Below are positions 44,271 through 52,990 of a stretch of DNA of 64,000 nt, in pieces (position 1 is the first letter of the stretch; every line of letters begins with the position of its first letter). The notes below the pieces were generated by a model, which ran no database searches, had not been told where the DNA came from, and worked only from the letters and a program-made list of their open reading frames with translations. The DNA comes from Amycolatopsis pretoriensis (GTDB taxonomy: Bacteria; Actinomycetota; Actinomycetes; Mycobacteriales; Pseudonocardiaceae). The translations under genes and the position numbers were made by a program. The stretch is taken from the NCBI RefSeq assembly GCF_900107925.1, contig NZ_FNUJ01000021.1, positions 16,345 to 80,344 of the forward strand, given 5' to 3'.

Positions 44271-45191
44271 TCATTCGGGGTCGTCCGCTTCGGCATTGAG
44301 CAACGCCAGGGCGAGGATCCACCCTAGGACTCGCACGATCGAGGTGTCTTCCTCCGTCAGGCTCCCGGCCTCGTCGACGTCCACCATGAGAATGCCGAAC
44401 GCCTTGCCGGCGGCACGGACCGGAACAGCGAGAAACGTGCTGTAGCTCTCCCGGCGACGCCTGCTCGGTTGCCAGTGGTCCGGCTTCAGCTGGTTCAGGT
44501 CTCGGTACAGCTCGGGTTCTTCCTGGGTGATCAGCCGGAGAAGACCCACGCCACGAGCAGTCTCCGTCGAGAAGACCGTCGTGGGACGGGAACCGCGCCC
44601 GAAGTGCTGACGAGGCACCAGCTGGAGGTACTCGTCGCCCGACGCCTCTAGCTCGTACCAGCACGCGCGTGCTCGATTGGCGGGATGGCATACCTGGGCG
44701 GCCGACGCGAGGATCATCGGGATCGCGCCGGCTTTGCACGTTTGACGATCGGACTTCGACGCGCGTAGGCACCCGTCGACCACGAACGACAGGACCGGAA
44801 GCAACACGTCACTCACCGCTACCCGGATTTCAGCTTCGACTTCCAGGATTCGGGCCTCGGTCGCCGCCGTTTCCTGCCTGGCTCGTTCGACGCCGTCCTG
44901 GGCCTCCCGCGCCTTGGCCGCCGGTACCGCGAATCCGAAGAGCGCCACCACCGCCAGACCACCTGACAACACCCACCGCCACGGGCCCACCGACGTGGCC
45001 AGCAAGGAATTGAAGAAGGGCGCGGCTGCGACGGCGGCACCGCCGACCCACAGTGACCGAGCGCCGGCCCAACTGGTCACCTTCGCGGTCAGCCGGTTCT
45101 CTGCCGGCCGGGCAACCTCTGAAGGCTCGGTTCTCGATTCGCGCTCCTCGTCTCTCCGAACCGGACCCTCCAGCCGGTCGGAGGCCGTCAT
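44271..45191 (-). CDS. Membrane-anchored GAF-domain protein
   Basis: A 306-residue protein with two hydrophobic segments at about residues 48-95 (LWVGGAAVAAAPFFNSLLAT, WVLSGGLAVVALFGFAVPA), a coiled coil (GVERARQETAATEARILEVE) and a C-terminal GAF-like sensory domain (FLAVPVRAAGKAFGILMVDV). Four cysteines in the middle (DGCLRASKSDRQTC, QVCHPANRARACW) may hold a metal or form a redox switch. ATG 45191 overlaps the upstream stop (ATGA). Ligand unknown. Confidence 0.7.
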   Translation of the reverse strand: MTASDRLEGPVRRDEERESRTEPSEVARPAENRLTAKVTSWAGARSLWVGGAAVAAAPFFNSLLATSVGPWRWVLSGGLAVVALFGFAVPAAKAREAQDGVERARQETAATEARILEVEAEIRVAVSDVLLPVLSFVVDGCLRASKSDRQTCKAGAIPMILASAAQVCHPANRARACWYELEASGDEYLQLVPRQHFGRGSRPTTVFSTETARGVGLLRLITQEEPELYRDLNQLKPDHWQPSRRRRESYSTFLAVPVRAAGKAFGILMVDVDEAGSLTEEDTSIVRVLGWILALALLNAEADDPE

Positions 45192-45571
45192 GAGCTGGCG
45201 GTCGTATCGGACTTGAAGGCTTCCGGGTCCTTCGCCTTCGCTTTGTCGAGCAAGCCCGGTTCGGTGGCGCTGTCGAGGACTCCGGCCAGCTTCCGCTGCG
45301 CTTTGTCGGCGACATCGGTCGCCTGATCGGCCTTGTTCTCCGCTTGCTGACGGCCGGCGGAACCGAACCAATAACCGAGGGAACTGGTCAGCAGAGGTAG
45401 GACGACGAGAAGGATGTCTTTGGCGCGCTGGAACTCGTCGACGGTGCTTCCGTCGGCCTGCTTCGTGACCGGTGAGCCGAGCTCACCGTATACCGCGAGC
45501 AACCAGAGGCCAGCGACAACCAACAGGATCAGCGTGATCCCGGCACGCACCCATGTTCCGAAATATCTCAT
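45188..45571 (-). CDS. Small membrane protein coupled to the GAF gene
   Basis: A 127-residue protein with two membrane helices (AGITLILLVVAGLWLLAVYG and ILLVVLPLLTSSLGYWFGSA) and a charged coiled-coil tail (RQQAENKADQATDVADKAQR). The frame is open for 83 codons further upstream, but ATG 45571 has GGAGG five bases before it and gives a sensible protein. It overlaps the GAF gene by 4 bases; they probably form a membrane signalling pair. Confidence 0.65.
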   Translation of the reverse strand: MRYFGTWVRAGITLILLVVAGLWLLAVYGELGSPVTKQADGSTVDEFQRAKDILLVVLPLLTSSLGYWFGSAGRQQAENKADQATDVADKAQRKLAGVLDSATEPGLLDKAKAKDPEAFKSDTTASS

Positions 45572-45987
45572 CTGCGCCTCCGCGGCAACTGGCCTGACCT
45601 CGCAGCTCGAGCCTCTTGCCCTGACGTAGTCGCCGGTGAGCCGAGGTGCTGTTACGGAAGCTGCGTCACAATTCACCCGGAAGATTGAGTCGCCCTCGTT
45701 GTCGAAAGTGCCCTCAGGCAAGCGATTGATCTCGGTGGTGTCGTCACGTTGTCCGCGATCGAAACGGACCGACGGACGTGGCCGGGATTTGCAGGCGTAG
45801 CGATGCGGTGAGGAGTTCACCCGTCAGGCGTACGTTATCCAGTGACAGTCCGGCCAGTGCCTGTCCGGTGCACGACTCGACCATCATTCTTCTCGCATGA
45901 GCAAGGTTAACCCGTTTGGAGTAATGGTGCTGCCAGGTTACTGCCGCAATCCGTCGAGTCTGAAGACGGCAGTGGGCGCGGCCCGGC
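45572..45987. other. Intergenic region
   Basis: 416 bases between the small membrane gene and the DUF2637 gene. One short minus-strand frame (45887 to 45744, about 46 codons, with GAGAAG before its ATG) could encode a small protein but resembles nothing I know. No repeat or clear promoter. Confidence 0.3.
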
Positions 45988-46677
45988 TCACCTGTGGCCG
46001 CCGACGTCCTCGCGGAAGGACTCCGGCGAAAACGGCATCGACGACTCGATCGCCTGCGATTGCCCGGCCAGCCGACCGGCGCTGCGCCACTTGCGGAGGA
46101 TGCGGCGGCCGTAGTTGTGGGTGCCGGCGTTCCTGTCCAGGTCGGCGCCGGACGGCGTACGCCCCTGTCGCCTTTCGGCTTCGTAGTATGCCCACATCCG
46201 CTGCTCCGCGGTCTGTTCCGCAGGCTCATCGGGGGACGACTCGTCCGGGGATACCTCGGCAGTGTGATCCAGGGTGGCCGGCTTCGGCGTTGCTCGATGG
46301 CGCTTCAGGGCCCGGTTGAGCAGTTCGACCGCCAGGAGCAGTGCCAGGGGAGGGCAGGCGGCGACTGTGATGCCGAACACGTTCAGCTCGGTGGCGGAGC
46401 CGATGTTGGCGCAGAGCGAGAGGGAGATCCCGAAGGTGAAGGCGAGCCACGCCTGCCAGCGGCTGCCGGTCCCGGACTTCCAGAGCTCGACGGTCGCGAT
46501 GGTCAGCAGACCGTCGACGATGAGCGGCCAGATCGCTGCGGTTGTCCGGTCAGCACCGAAGCGAAGGGCGAACTGGAATCCGTGCCGGTATGAGGCGAAG
46601 GCCGCGCCGAGGGCGACGAGCCCGGTGCAGACGCACTGGATGCCTAGCGCCAGATCGTCGCGGGAAGAGTTCGTCAT
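45988..46677 (-). CDS. DUF2637 membrane protein (mobile-element transfer type)
   Basis: A 229-residue protein with four membrane helices in the first 125 residues (GIQCVCTGLVALGAAFASYR, AAIWPLIVDGLLTIATVEL, WLAFTFGISLSLCANIGSA, VAACPPLALLLAVELLNR) and a cytoplasmic winged-helix-like tail. DUF2637 proteins are typical of actinobacterial integrative and conjugative elements, where relatives (Spd-like) help plasmid spread. No tra or integrase genes are intact nearby. Confidence 0.75.
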   Translation of the reverse strand: MTNSSRDDLALGIQCVCTGLVALGAAFASYRHGFQFALRFGADRTTAAIWPLIVDGLLTIATVELWKSGTGSRWQAWLAFTFGISLSLCANIGSATELNVFGITVAACPPLALLLAVELLNRALKRHRATPKPATLDHTAEVSPDESSPDEPAEQTAEQRMWAYYEAERRQGRTPSGADLDRNAGTHNYGRRILRKWRSAGRLAGQSQAIESSMPFSPESFREDVGGHR

Positions 46678-47230
46678 GACCGCTCCCGCCGGCGGCGACC
46701 GAGCTCGACCAGGGTCAGAGTCGCGGAGATCTGCAGGTCAGGGTCGGTTCGGGAGTGCGTGGATGCTGTCCGTACCCGGTCGGGGGTACTCGAAAAGCCC
46801 GTCTGACCCAGGTCAGGCGGGCTCTTTGGTCTGCTGGAAAACATCGCGTCGGAGATCGAAGGCCGCGAGTGAAGCTCGTCCTCCCGCACCCGGACTGACG
46901 TGGGTAGTCCAGGGTGGAGGTCGGGTTTCATCTCGTTGTTCTTGCCGGGCCGGTAGAGGTTGGTAGACGGCGCCCCTGCCCTTCTTGTCGCGCCCGCAGC
47001 TGTGCAGAATCCGGCCGCGGAGCACGTATTTGCGTCTCGCCAACGGATGCGAGCTGGGGGTGTCGCCGTCGTCAGCGCCAGTGCGCGATCTGGGTGATGG
47101 TCTGTCCTTTGAGGCCTTCCGGACCGAGCCGTGACTTTGTCTTGCCCTTCTCCACCTTGACCGGGCTCGGACGCGGAACGACCTTCGCCCGGTAGCCGTG
47201 TGGGGGCCGCCCAGTGTTCCAGCCGTAGAA
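46674..47230 (-). pseudogene. Decayed large serine recombinase
   Basis: Three minus-strand fragments in different frames fit consecutive parts of an actinobacterial serine recombinase. From right to left: FYGWNTGRPPHGYRA with KTKSRLGPEGL (recombinase domain, 47230-47072), HPLARRKYVLRGRI with HSCGRD (zinc-ribbon region, near 47060-46980), and HPGLPTSVRVREDEL (C-terminal HP..V.VRED.L motif, near 46920-46880). The catalytic N-terminus is missing. The last fragment's stop overlaps the DUF2637 start by ATGA, but that need not be functional. Confidence 0.65.
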
Positions 47231-47313
47231 GGTCGGCGATGCCAGCTGCGCGCGGAGCGGCGCGGCCCGAACCGGTCGCGAACCGGTCGGTGGCGCCGGC
47301 AGCACCCGCCGCC

Positions 47314-48279
47314 CTACTTCGGCAGTGATTCAACTCGAAAGGCAGTGACGGAGTTCAGCAGTTCGCGGGCGGGACGGCTGCCGGGGCGCCGGCGCAGCGT
47401 GCCGGCCAAGGGGCCGAGCCGGTCTTTGGGCCGGACCGAGCCGAGGTGGCGAGCGATGGCGATCGCGTGGGCGGTGGTGGCTGCTGCTGGGCCGAACTCG
47501 TCCCGGAGCGCGTGGTTGTGGGCGAGCATGATCATCGTCAGCGATCGGCTGCGGGCCATCTCGGGGCCGTACCGCCCGATGGCCCAGGCCAGCGGTGGAA
47601 TGGCCCGCTCGCTGTACCGGATGTTCTGCCGGTGGGCCAGCTCGGTGAACACCGAACCGCGCATCGCTGCCATGTCGGTGCTGCCGAAGAACGCTTCCCA
47701 CGGCTGCGGGGGATGCCAGCTGTCCATGGCGCCGAACAGGTCTTCCGCGCGCGCCAGCGCATCGAGTGTTGTGGCTTCGTCACCGGTCATCGCGTGTGCC
47801 CACGCGGTGTTCACCTGCAGTAGCGCGTGGGCGCGGTGTGCACCGGAGCGACGCGCGGCGAGGTCGCCGCGCCCGAACTGGTCCAGCGCACGGCCGGGAT
47901 CGTCGTGGTGCAAGTGCAGCCGGCCGAGCCGGTAGTGGATGTTGGCGACGAGGTTGTCGTTGTCCGCCTCGACGGCGAACTCGAGTGCTCGCTCGAACCG
48001 CAGCCGGGCGGCGAAGGGGTGACCGGCGTCGAATTCGATCCAGCCGAGGAGGTTGTGGATGTCGGCGAGAACGGTGCACAGCCGCGGTCGAAGAACGTCC
48101 GGCACGCTGGCCCAGCGCAGGAGCAAGCTCGCTCGTTTTGCAGTTTCGGCACCTTCCTTGCAGAACGTGCCGCCTTGGCGGTAGTCGCGAGCACGAAGCG
48201 CCCCGGCGGCCGCCTCCAGACGTTCGACATCGGTCTCGGACGGTTCGAGGAGCGGGCGAGGTCTCCGAGCACGGTTCAC
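47314..48279 (-). CDS. TPR protein resembling the C-terminal half of XRE regulators
   Basis: A 321-residue helical protein with TPR-like repeats (VLADIHNLLGWIEFDAGHPF, NIHYRLGRLHLHHDDPGRAL). Close relatives carry an N-terminal XRE helix-turn-helix, which is absent here. GTG 48279 has an excellent GGAGG site six bases upstream, so it may still be expressed as a stand-alone sensor; alternatively the gene was shortened when the region rearranged. It faces away from the methyltransferase remnant. Confidence 0.65.
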   Translation of the reverse strand: MNRARRPRPLLEPSETDVERLEAAAGALRARDYRQGGTFCKEGAETAKRASLLLRWASVPDVLRPRLCTVLADIHNLLGWIEFDAGHPFAARLRFERALEFAVEADNDNLVANIHYRLGRLHLHHDDPGRALDQFGRGDLAARRSGAHRAHALLQVNTAWAHAMTGDEATTLDALARAEDLFGAMDSWHPPQPWEAFFGSTDMAAMRGSVFTELAHRQNIRYSERAIPPLAWAIGRYGPEMARSRSLTMIMLAHNHALRDEFGPAAATTAHAIAIARHLGSVRPKDRLGPLAGTLRRRPGSRPARELLNSVTAFRVESLPK

Positions 48280-48359
48280 AGGCAACCTCCAGTGATCAAA
48301 TGATTACCCAGAGTTGAATGAGCTCAAACCCCTCGTCGCCACCGCGACAGGGGAGATAG

Positions 48360-48830
48360 TTGGATCCCGGCATCGCGCGGATGTACAACTACGTGCTCGG
48401 CGGGAAAGACCACTACCAGGTCGATCGGGACGAGCTGGAGCGGCTGCGGCAGGTTTACGTCGACAACGACCGGTCGTGGTCGCGCACGGCCGGGCGCTGC
48501 TGGAGGAGAACGACCGGACGCGGTTCATCGCCGGCGACATCTTCGAGCCGAAGTCGATCCTCGAGGACGAGACGGTCCTCGAGCACTTGGACTGGTCGCG
48601 GCCGATCGGGCTGATGTTCGTCGCGACGCTGCACCACCACAAGGGCGACCGGCACCGTCCGGCCGAGATCATGCGCGAGTACGTCGACGCGCTGCCGTCG
48701 GGGTCCTATGTCGCGGTGTCGCACCTGTTCGATCCCGGCGAGGGCGGCCGCGCACGGGTGGCCGGACGGGCCGAGCCTCAAACCGCTCAACCTGGCGCAG
48801 CGGCTCATCGCCGGCGCGGTCGCCCGCAAA
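48360..48830 (+). pseudogene. Broken SAM-dependent methyltransferase (SAV2177/DUF574 type)
   Basis: The N-terminus reads DPGIARMYNYVLGGKDHYQV, the hallmark of this family, followed at once by RQVYVDNDR, a motif that should come about 60 residues later. The glycine-rich SAM motif between them is deleted. A one-base loss right after it (near 48470) shifts the frame; the other frame continues VVAHGRALLEEN, SRPIGLMFVATLHHHKGD and DALPSGSYVAVSHLFDPGE. The gene therefore cannot make a working enzyme. Confidence 0.75.
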
Positions 48831-49320
48831 CCCTGATCAGGAACCGGCATCCGCAGACCGGCGCTGGCGGCGAAGCTCCGCCGGCGAACCGGCACCGCGG
48901 TCACCGAGGCCGTGCCGTGCGCGCTCCAGCCCAGCAGCCGCCGAAACCCTGCAGCCGCCCTAATCCATTGCGGGATCCTTGATCTGGTGCTGCCGCTGCA
49001 TCCCGACTGAACCGAGGCCGAGCGTGAGCCTTCGGAAAGTGTTCGTGACAGGTTGCCGCTCGGGGGCGGCCGGGAGGCTACTTGTTCAACCACCCGGCCG
49101 CCGGCGACCGATTTCCCCCAACCTGCCCGGATAAGCACGCTGGTCCCACGTCACGGGTGCGGTTGACGCGTGTGACAGGACCAAGGTCGTCACCTCCGCC
49201 GCGCGGCGCGGTCGTTCAAAGGTTGCGGCGGCGCTCGCCCCCGCCGGCCGGAAGGACAGCATCGACCGGATCTCGACCTTGGCGGCCGCGGGCGGCAAGG
49301 TCGGATGACGCAAGCACGGC
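48831..49320. other. Intergenic region after the methyltransferase remnant
   Basis: About 490 bases. The first part may be the frayed 3' end of the methyltransferase gene. No complete gene, repeat or convincing terminator is seen. Confidence 0.3.
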
Positions 49321-50247
49321 CTATTCGTACACGATGTAACTCGGCGCGGGATCGAGGGCCAGCACGTCCGCCGGGCTCATCAACACCGAACCGTCGCGGG
49401 TGTCTTCGTCGAAGAAGAGCTTGAACCCGGTGCGCGCCCGGTCGGGCATGCCGCTGGTCAGCTTCCGCCAGGTCGCTTTCTTCGCCGAGGCCGGGCCGAT
49501 GCCGTCGACCACCTTGATCGCCGATACACCGACGTGGGGTGACAGAGACCGCTCGTCGCGCACCACCGAGGCCGACACTTGGTGGTATGCCATGATTTTG
49601 TCCGGCAACCGGTGGGCGCCGACCAGGGTGCTGAGGTAGGTCGCGACGCCGTCGAGTTCGGCGCCGGTGGTGCTGCCGAACTCCTCCCCGGGAACCATTC
49701 CCGGATCGACGGCCCATTCGGGATCGAGCGCGACCCCGACGTCGGGTTCGGTGAGCCAGTGTTCGTACGCCTGGACTTCCGGTAGGAAGTCGGCGCGCCC
49801 AGGCTGGATGTTCAGCAGCAGCACACCGCCGATCCGCCGCGCGGCGTCGAGGTAGTCGCGCACCGTGTCGTCGCTGCATCGGCTGCGGTACATGCCGTCG
49901 GCGCCGGGTGAGCGGTGCGCGGTCGTGGCGATCAGTTCCACGACCGGGACGATCCGGTGCCCGGGCGGATAGGTGCCGATCGTCTCCTGGAGCTTGCGAC
50001 CGGCCGCGTCCAGGTCGCCGGTCATGGTTCCGAGAGCCGCAGAGCCCGGAGCGCCGCAGAAACCGACGAAAATCGCCGCCGGAGCGGAAGTCGGCGACGA
50101 TGCCGGGGGAGAGGTCGGGCTCGGCGACCTCGACTCGGGCGGACGAGGCTGGTCGCCGCGGCCGTGCTGCGACGTGCCACACGCCGACGCTGCACCGGCC
50201 AGCGCCAACGTCAGCAGCAGGCGCCGCGACACAGTGTTTGCCGGCAC
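49321..50247 (-). CDS. Predicted lipoprotein of unknown function
   Basis: A 308-residue protein with a signal peptide ending in a lipobox-like AASAC (Cys near 23; RRLLLTLALAGAASAC), a Pro/Ser-rich linker of about 35 residues and a large globular domain. Segments VGVALDPEWAVDPG, MAYHQVSASVVRDE and GFKLFFDEDTRDGS suggest a TIM-barrel glycoside-hydrolase-like fold with Asp/Glu residues at strand ends, but I cannot name an enzyme. GTG 50247 is used; GTG 50232 is possible. Attached to the outer face of the membrane. Confidence 0.7.
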   Translation of the reverse strand: MPANTVSRRLLLTLALAGAASACGTSQHGRGDQPRPPESRSPSPTSPPASSPTSAPAAIFVGFCGAPGSAALGTMTGDLDAAGRKLQETIGTYPPGHRIVPVVELIATTAHRSPGADGMYRSRCSDDTVRDYLDAARRIGGVLLLNIQPGRADFLPEVQAYEHWLTEPDVGVALDPEWAVDPGMVPGEEFGSTTGAELDGVATYLSTLVGAHRLPDKIMAYHQVSASVVRDERSLSPHVGVSAIKVVDGIGPASAKKATWRKLTSGMPDRARTGFKLFFDEDTRDGSVLMSPADVLALDPAPSYIVYE

Positions 50248-50251
50248 GTGG

Positions 50252-50440
50252 TCAGCGGCTGGCTCGGTCGAGGCCGCGCACCACCAGTGCCGCGCACTGA
50301 CCGAGGGAGATGTGGCGCCGACGCGCCATCTCGTTCAACGTGGCCCGCGCCCTGATCGGGTGTACGCCGCGCCTCGCCAGGACCGCGACCGCACGATCGA
50401 CATCTCCGACGCGCGCGGCTGTCCTACGGCGAACCTGCAC
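50252..50440 (-). CDS. Small ANTAR-like protein
   Basis: A 62-residue protein that is almost only an ANTAR-like three-helix domain (AVAVLARRGVHPIRARATLN, EMARRRHISLGQCAALVV). ANTAR domains bind RNA hairpins and prevent transcription termination. The usual sensory GAF part is absent. GTG 50440 has GGGGG four bases before it. It lies 4 bases upstream of the lipoprotein gene on the same strand and may share its transcript. Confidence 0.5.
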   Translation of the reverse strand: MQVRRRTAARVGDVDRAVAVLARRGVHPIRARATLNEMARRRHISLGQCAALVVRGLDRASR

Positions 50441-50756
50441 TTTGCCCCCTCGGTACGACACTGCCAACAACTGTCAGGTACCCCTTTTGCCTGGGGGCAA
50501 ACAAACCTGTGAGTGCCGCAACACAGCGCACCGGCCACCTGACTCTGTCGTCACCACATCGTCATAGTCCCACCGAACGCGCCCTCGTCGGCAGACCGGC
50601 GAAAACGACGGCATTCGCGGTCGTGAATTTCCTACCAGGCCTGCGTTGTAACAGTCGGATCAGCAAGCTCGACCTTTGTGAGGCGTGAGCATTTCGCCCA
50701 GCCTCCGGTTGAAAAAGCCGAGCGGAGGAGGAATCTGGTCTCCCCGGGGGTGTGCC
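50441..50756. other. Divergent intergenic region
   Basis: 316 bases between the divergent ANTAR-like and DUF1883 genes. Lower GC than its surroundings in places, as for a promoter region. No clear paired promoter boxes or repeat. Confidence 0.3.
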
Positions 50757-51029
50757 GTGGCATCCGATGTAATGGTATTCGATCTCGGCTGGCTGAGCAG
50801 ATCTACCGTCGTCCGCGTCGAACTGGACGTCATGGCCAACGTCCGCCTGATGACTAAAGCAAATGTCGAAGCGTATACGAAGAGACTCGCGTACCGCATG
50901 ACAGGTGGCGTCGCGACAATGCGGCCATTCGACGTCACAGTCCCAGTGGACGGGCATTGGTATGTCGTGGTGGACACCGAAGGGTTGAAGGCGAACCGGG
51001 TGCAAGCCGACATCACGGTCGTCGCGTGA
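50757..51029 (+). CDS. DUF1883-domain protein
   Basis: A 90-residue beta-rich protein: VFDLGWLSRSTVVRVELDVM, ANVRLMTKANVEAYTKRLAY and VTVPVDGHWYVVVDTEG match DUF1883, a small domain often fused to or found with TIR or other defence domains. Here it stands alone. GTG 50757 has GGGGGTGTG just before it; the inner ATG 50772 is the alternative. Confidence 0.7.
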   Translation: MASDVMVFDLGWLSRSTVVRVELDVMANVRLMTKANVEAYTKRLAYRMTGGVATMRPFDVTVPVDGHWYVVVDTEGLKANRVQADITVVA

Positions 51030-51307
51030 GTGCTCGCCGTCTCGCCGAGCGTCCCGGTTCCCTCCGCCGTCGTGTCCCACCACGAGCGCTGCGTCCGGCA
51101 CCGGGCGGTCCTTTATGGACCTGTCCGCCGCGTCGCTTCCGGTGAAGTTGCGCCGAACGCTTGGATTCGAACCTGGGTCCGCGCGGAACTCGTACGAGCC
51201 AGCCCGTCGAAACCTCCCTCTCGTCCAGTGGCGGCACCGGCGGCTATGTTGGTCGGTGCGATGGTTGAGCAGGCAGCCGTCTTCCGCGGAACACCAGGGA
51301 GAACGGC

Positions 51308-52102
51308 ATGACCAGTGATCAGGAGTGGCAGCTCGACCGGAAGGCGTTCACCTCGGGCGCCGGCCGGACGCCCGGTCCGGGACCGCTGGCCGAACAGTTC
51401 GCCCAGCTGACGGCCACGCTGCTCGCGGCCCCTTCGGTCGAGGACGTCCTCCAGCGAGTGCTCGACGCCACGACTGTGATGGTTCCCGCCGCCGACCTGG
51501 CCAGCTTCACCCTGCTCGATGACGACGGCGGCTTCCACACACCGGCCGAAACCGACGACGTCGCCACCGATCTCGACCTGCTGCAGTACCGCTTCCGCGA
51601 AGGTCCGTGCGTTGAAGCGGCCGTCCCCGGCGGCCCCGCTGTCGCTCTCTGCCCGGATCTGGCCGACGAGCCGCGCTGGCCGCGGTGGGCGCCCGCCGCG
51701 GTGGACCTCGGTGTCCGGTCGGTGTTGGCCACCGCGCTGATCCCCGGACCGCCGGCCGGACGCTCCATCGGTGCTCTCAACGTCTATTCACGATCGGTGA
51801 AGGGGCTGGACGAGGCCGATCGTGACGTCCTGCTCCTGCTGGCGACGCACGCGTCGCTCGCCTTGGCCACCACCGACGCGGTGACGCGCGCCGAGTTGAA
51901 GGCCGCGCATCTGCGCAAGGCGATCGAGAGCCGGGACGTGATCGGTCAGGCGAAGGGCATCATCATGGCCCGCCGAGGTGTCTCGGCTGACGTGGCGTTC
52001 GACGTGCTGCGCCGCACGTCCCAAGACCTGAATGTCAAGCTCAACGAGGTGGCGTCGACGCTGGCGACGCGGCACACCGAGATCGATCTGCCCACCCCGT
52101 GA
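51308..52102 (+). CDS. GAF-ANTAR transcription antiterminator
   Basis: A 264-residue regulator. Residues about 35-185 are a GAF domain (PAADLASFTLLDDDGGFHTP, FREGPCVEAAV, GALNVYSR); residues 200-255 are ANTAR (IGQAKGIIMARRGVSADVAF, DVLRRTSQDLNVKLNEVAST). GAF binds a small ligand or senses redox or light; ANTAR then binds paired RNA hairpins to stop termination. ATG 51308 with AGGGAGAA upstream. Target RNAs are not visible nearby. Confidence 0.88.
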   Translation: MTSDQEWQLDRKAFTSGAGRTPGPGPLAEQFAQLTATLLAAPSVEDVLQRVLDATTVMVPAADLASFTLLDDDGGFHTPAETDDVATDLDLLQYRFREGPCVEAAVPGGPAVALCPDLADEPRWPRWAPAAVDLGVRSVLATALIPGPPAGRSIGALNVYSRSVKGLDEADRDVLLLLATHASLALATTDAVTRAELKAAHLRKAIESRDVIGQAKGIIMARRGVSADVAFDVLRRTSQDLNVKLNEVASTLATRHTEIDLPTP

Positions 52103-52417
52103 ACGGGGTTCACCTGCAGGCCGTTTGAGCGCGCGACCGGCTGGCAGGTTGAATTCGGTCCGGAGCTTCGTCGTGTGCGACGTCCGAGCGGCAGCGGCCG
52201 TCGCTTCCGGTCCAGGCCTGGGCGGATCGTGACGTCGCCGTCGTCGAGCTCGGTGGCCGTGCCGTCCGGCGCAGCTCCACTGCAGCTCCCGGCCCGGCGG
52301 CGCCGGCCGCACCGCCTTGCCGATATCACTGGCTCTTGCCGTCGAACGCGAGGGCCGGCACGGCCGCAACGACGTCCGATCTCGGGGTAGAACCGGCAGC
52401 AGCCCATTCTTCACCAT
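52103..52417. other. Convergent intergenic region
   Basis: 315 bases between the convergent GAF-ANTAR and AmaP genes. A small inverted repeat (GTGAAC/GTTCAC) directly after the GAF-ANTAR stop may be a weak terminator. No gene seen. Confidence 0.3.
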
Positions 52418-52990
52418 TCACCGAATGCGCGCGCCAGTCCTGGTGGTGAACCGGAATTCGATGGTCACCGGGAGGGTCTCGAGGTCGAGAGCCTGTCGAA
52501 GCCGGGGCAGGCCGTGGGTGTCGAGGCGGTCGCGGATGGTGCTCGGGTCACCCTCCTGCGTCGCACTGAGAACCAGTGCGAGTGCCGGGGCCTCGCGGGT
52601 GCCGGCGAGCGTCGCGTGCGCCGCGTGGACACCGGGGTAGGTGCGGACGTCGGAGAGGAACGGTTCGACGGCCGTGCCGGGCGCCAGGTCGGTGGTGCCG
52701 CGGTCGGGTTCGGTGGCGAAGCGCCACGTGTGGGTCTTGGGTTTGCGGGCCAGCTGGGCCGCGAGCCAGCGCAGCAGCAGGAGACCGGCGATGACGGCGG
52801 ACGCGGCGACGACGTACCAGACCCAGCCGGGCGGCCGTGCGGTGCCGGGCACGAGCGGAGTGTCCGGCGCGAGCAGCCGGAGCTTGCCGAAGTGGGTGGC
52901 GACGGCGAATCCGCCGGTCGCGAGCAGGACCAGTCCGATCAGAGCCAGCAGGGCCCGGTTCAGGCGGGCTGGGCGGTTGAGGCTGCTCAT
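52418..52990 (-). CDS. amaP: Alkaline-shock membrane anchor protein AmaP
   Basis: A 190-residue protein with two membrane helices (ALLALIGLVLLATGGFAVAT and VWYVVAASAVIAGLLLLRWL) and a C-terminal soluble domain (SDVRTYPGVHAAHATLAGTR). AmaP anchors Asp23 proteins at the membrane in Gram-positive bacteria. ATG 52990 has GGAG upstream and overlaps the gene before by 4 bases. Last gene of the six-gene cluster. Confidence 0.8.
   Translation of the reverse strand: MSSLNRPARLNRALLALIGLVLLATGGFAVATHFGKLRLLAPDTPLVPGTARPPGWVWYVVAASAVIAGLLLLRWLAAQLARKPKTHTWRFATEPDRGTTDLAPGTAVEPFLSDVRTYPGVHAAHATLAGTREAPALALVLSATQEGDPSTIRDRLDTHGLPRLRQALDLETLPVTIEFRFTTRTGARIR

Noticed and set aside
45744..45887. Short minus-strand gene of about 46 codons
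   Set aside because: A GAGAAG is near the ATG, but spacing is poor and the product has no recognisable feature; left as a note in the intergenic entry.
51150..51185. Sequence like a tRNA T-loop (GGATTCGAACC)
   Set aside because: The bases on either side do not pair as a T-stem, and no acceptor, D or anticodon arm is found on either strand.
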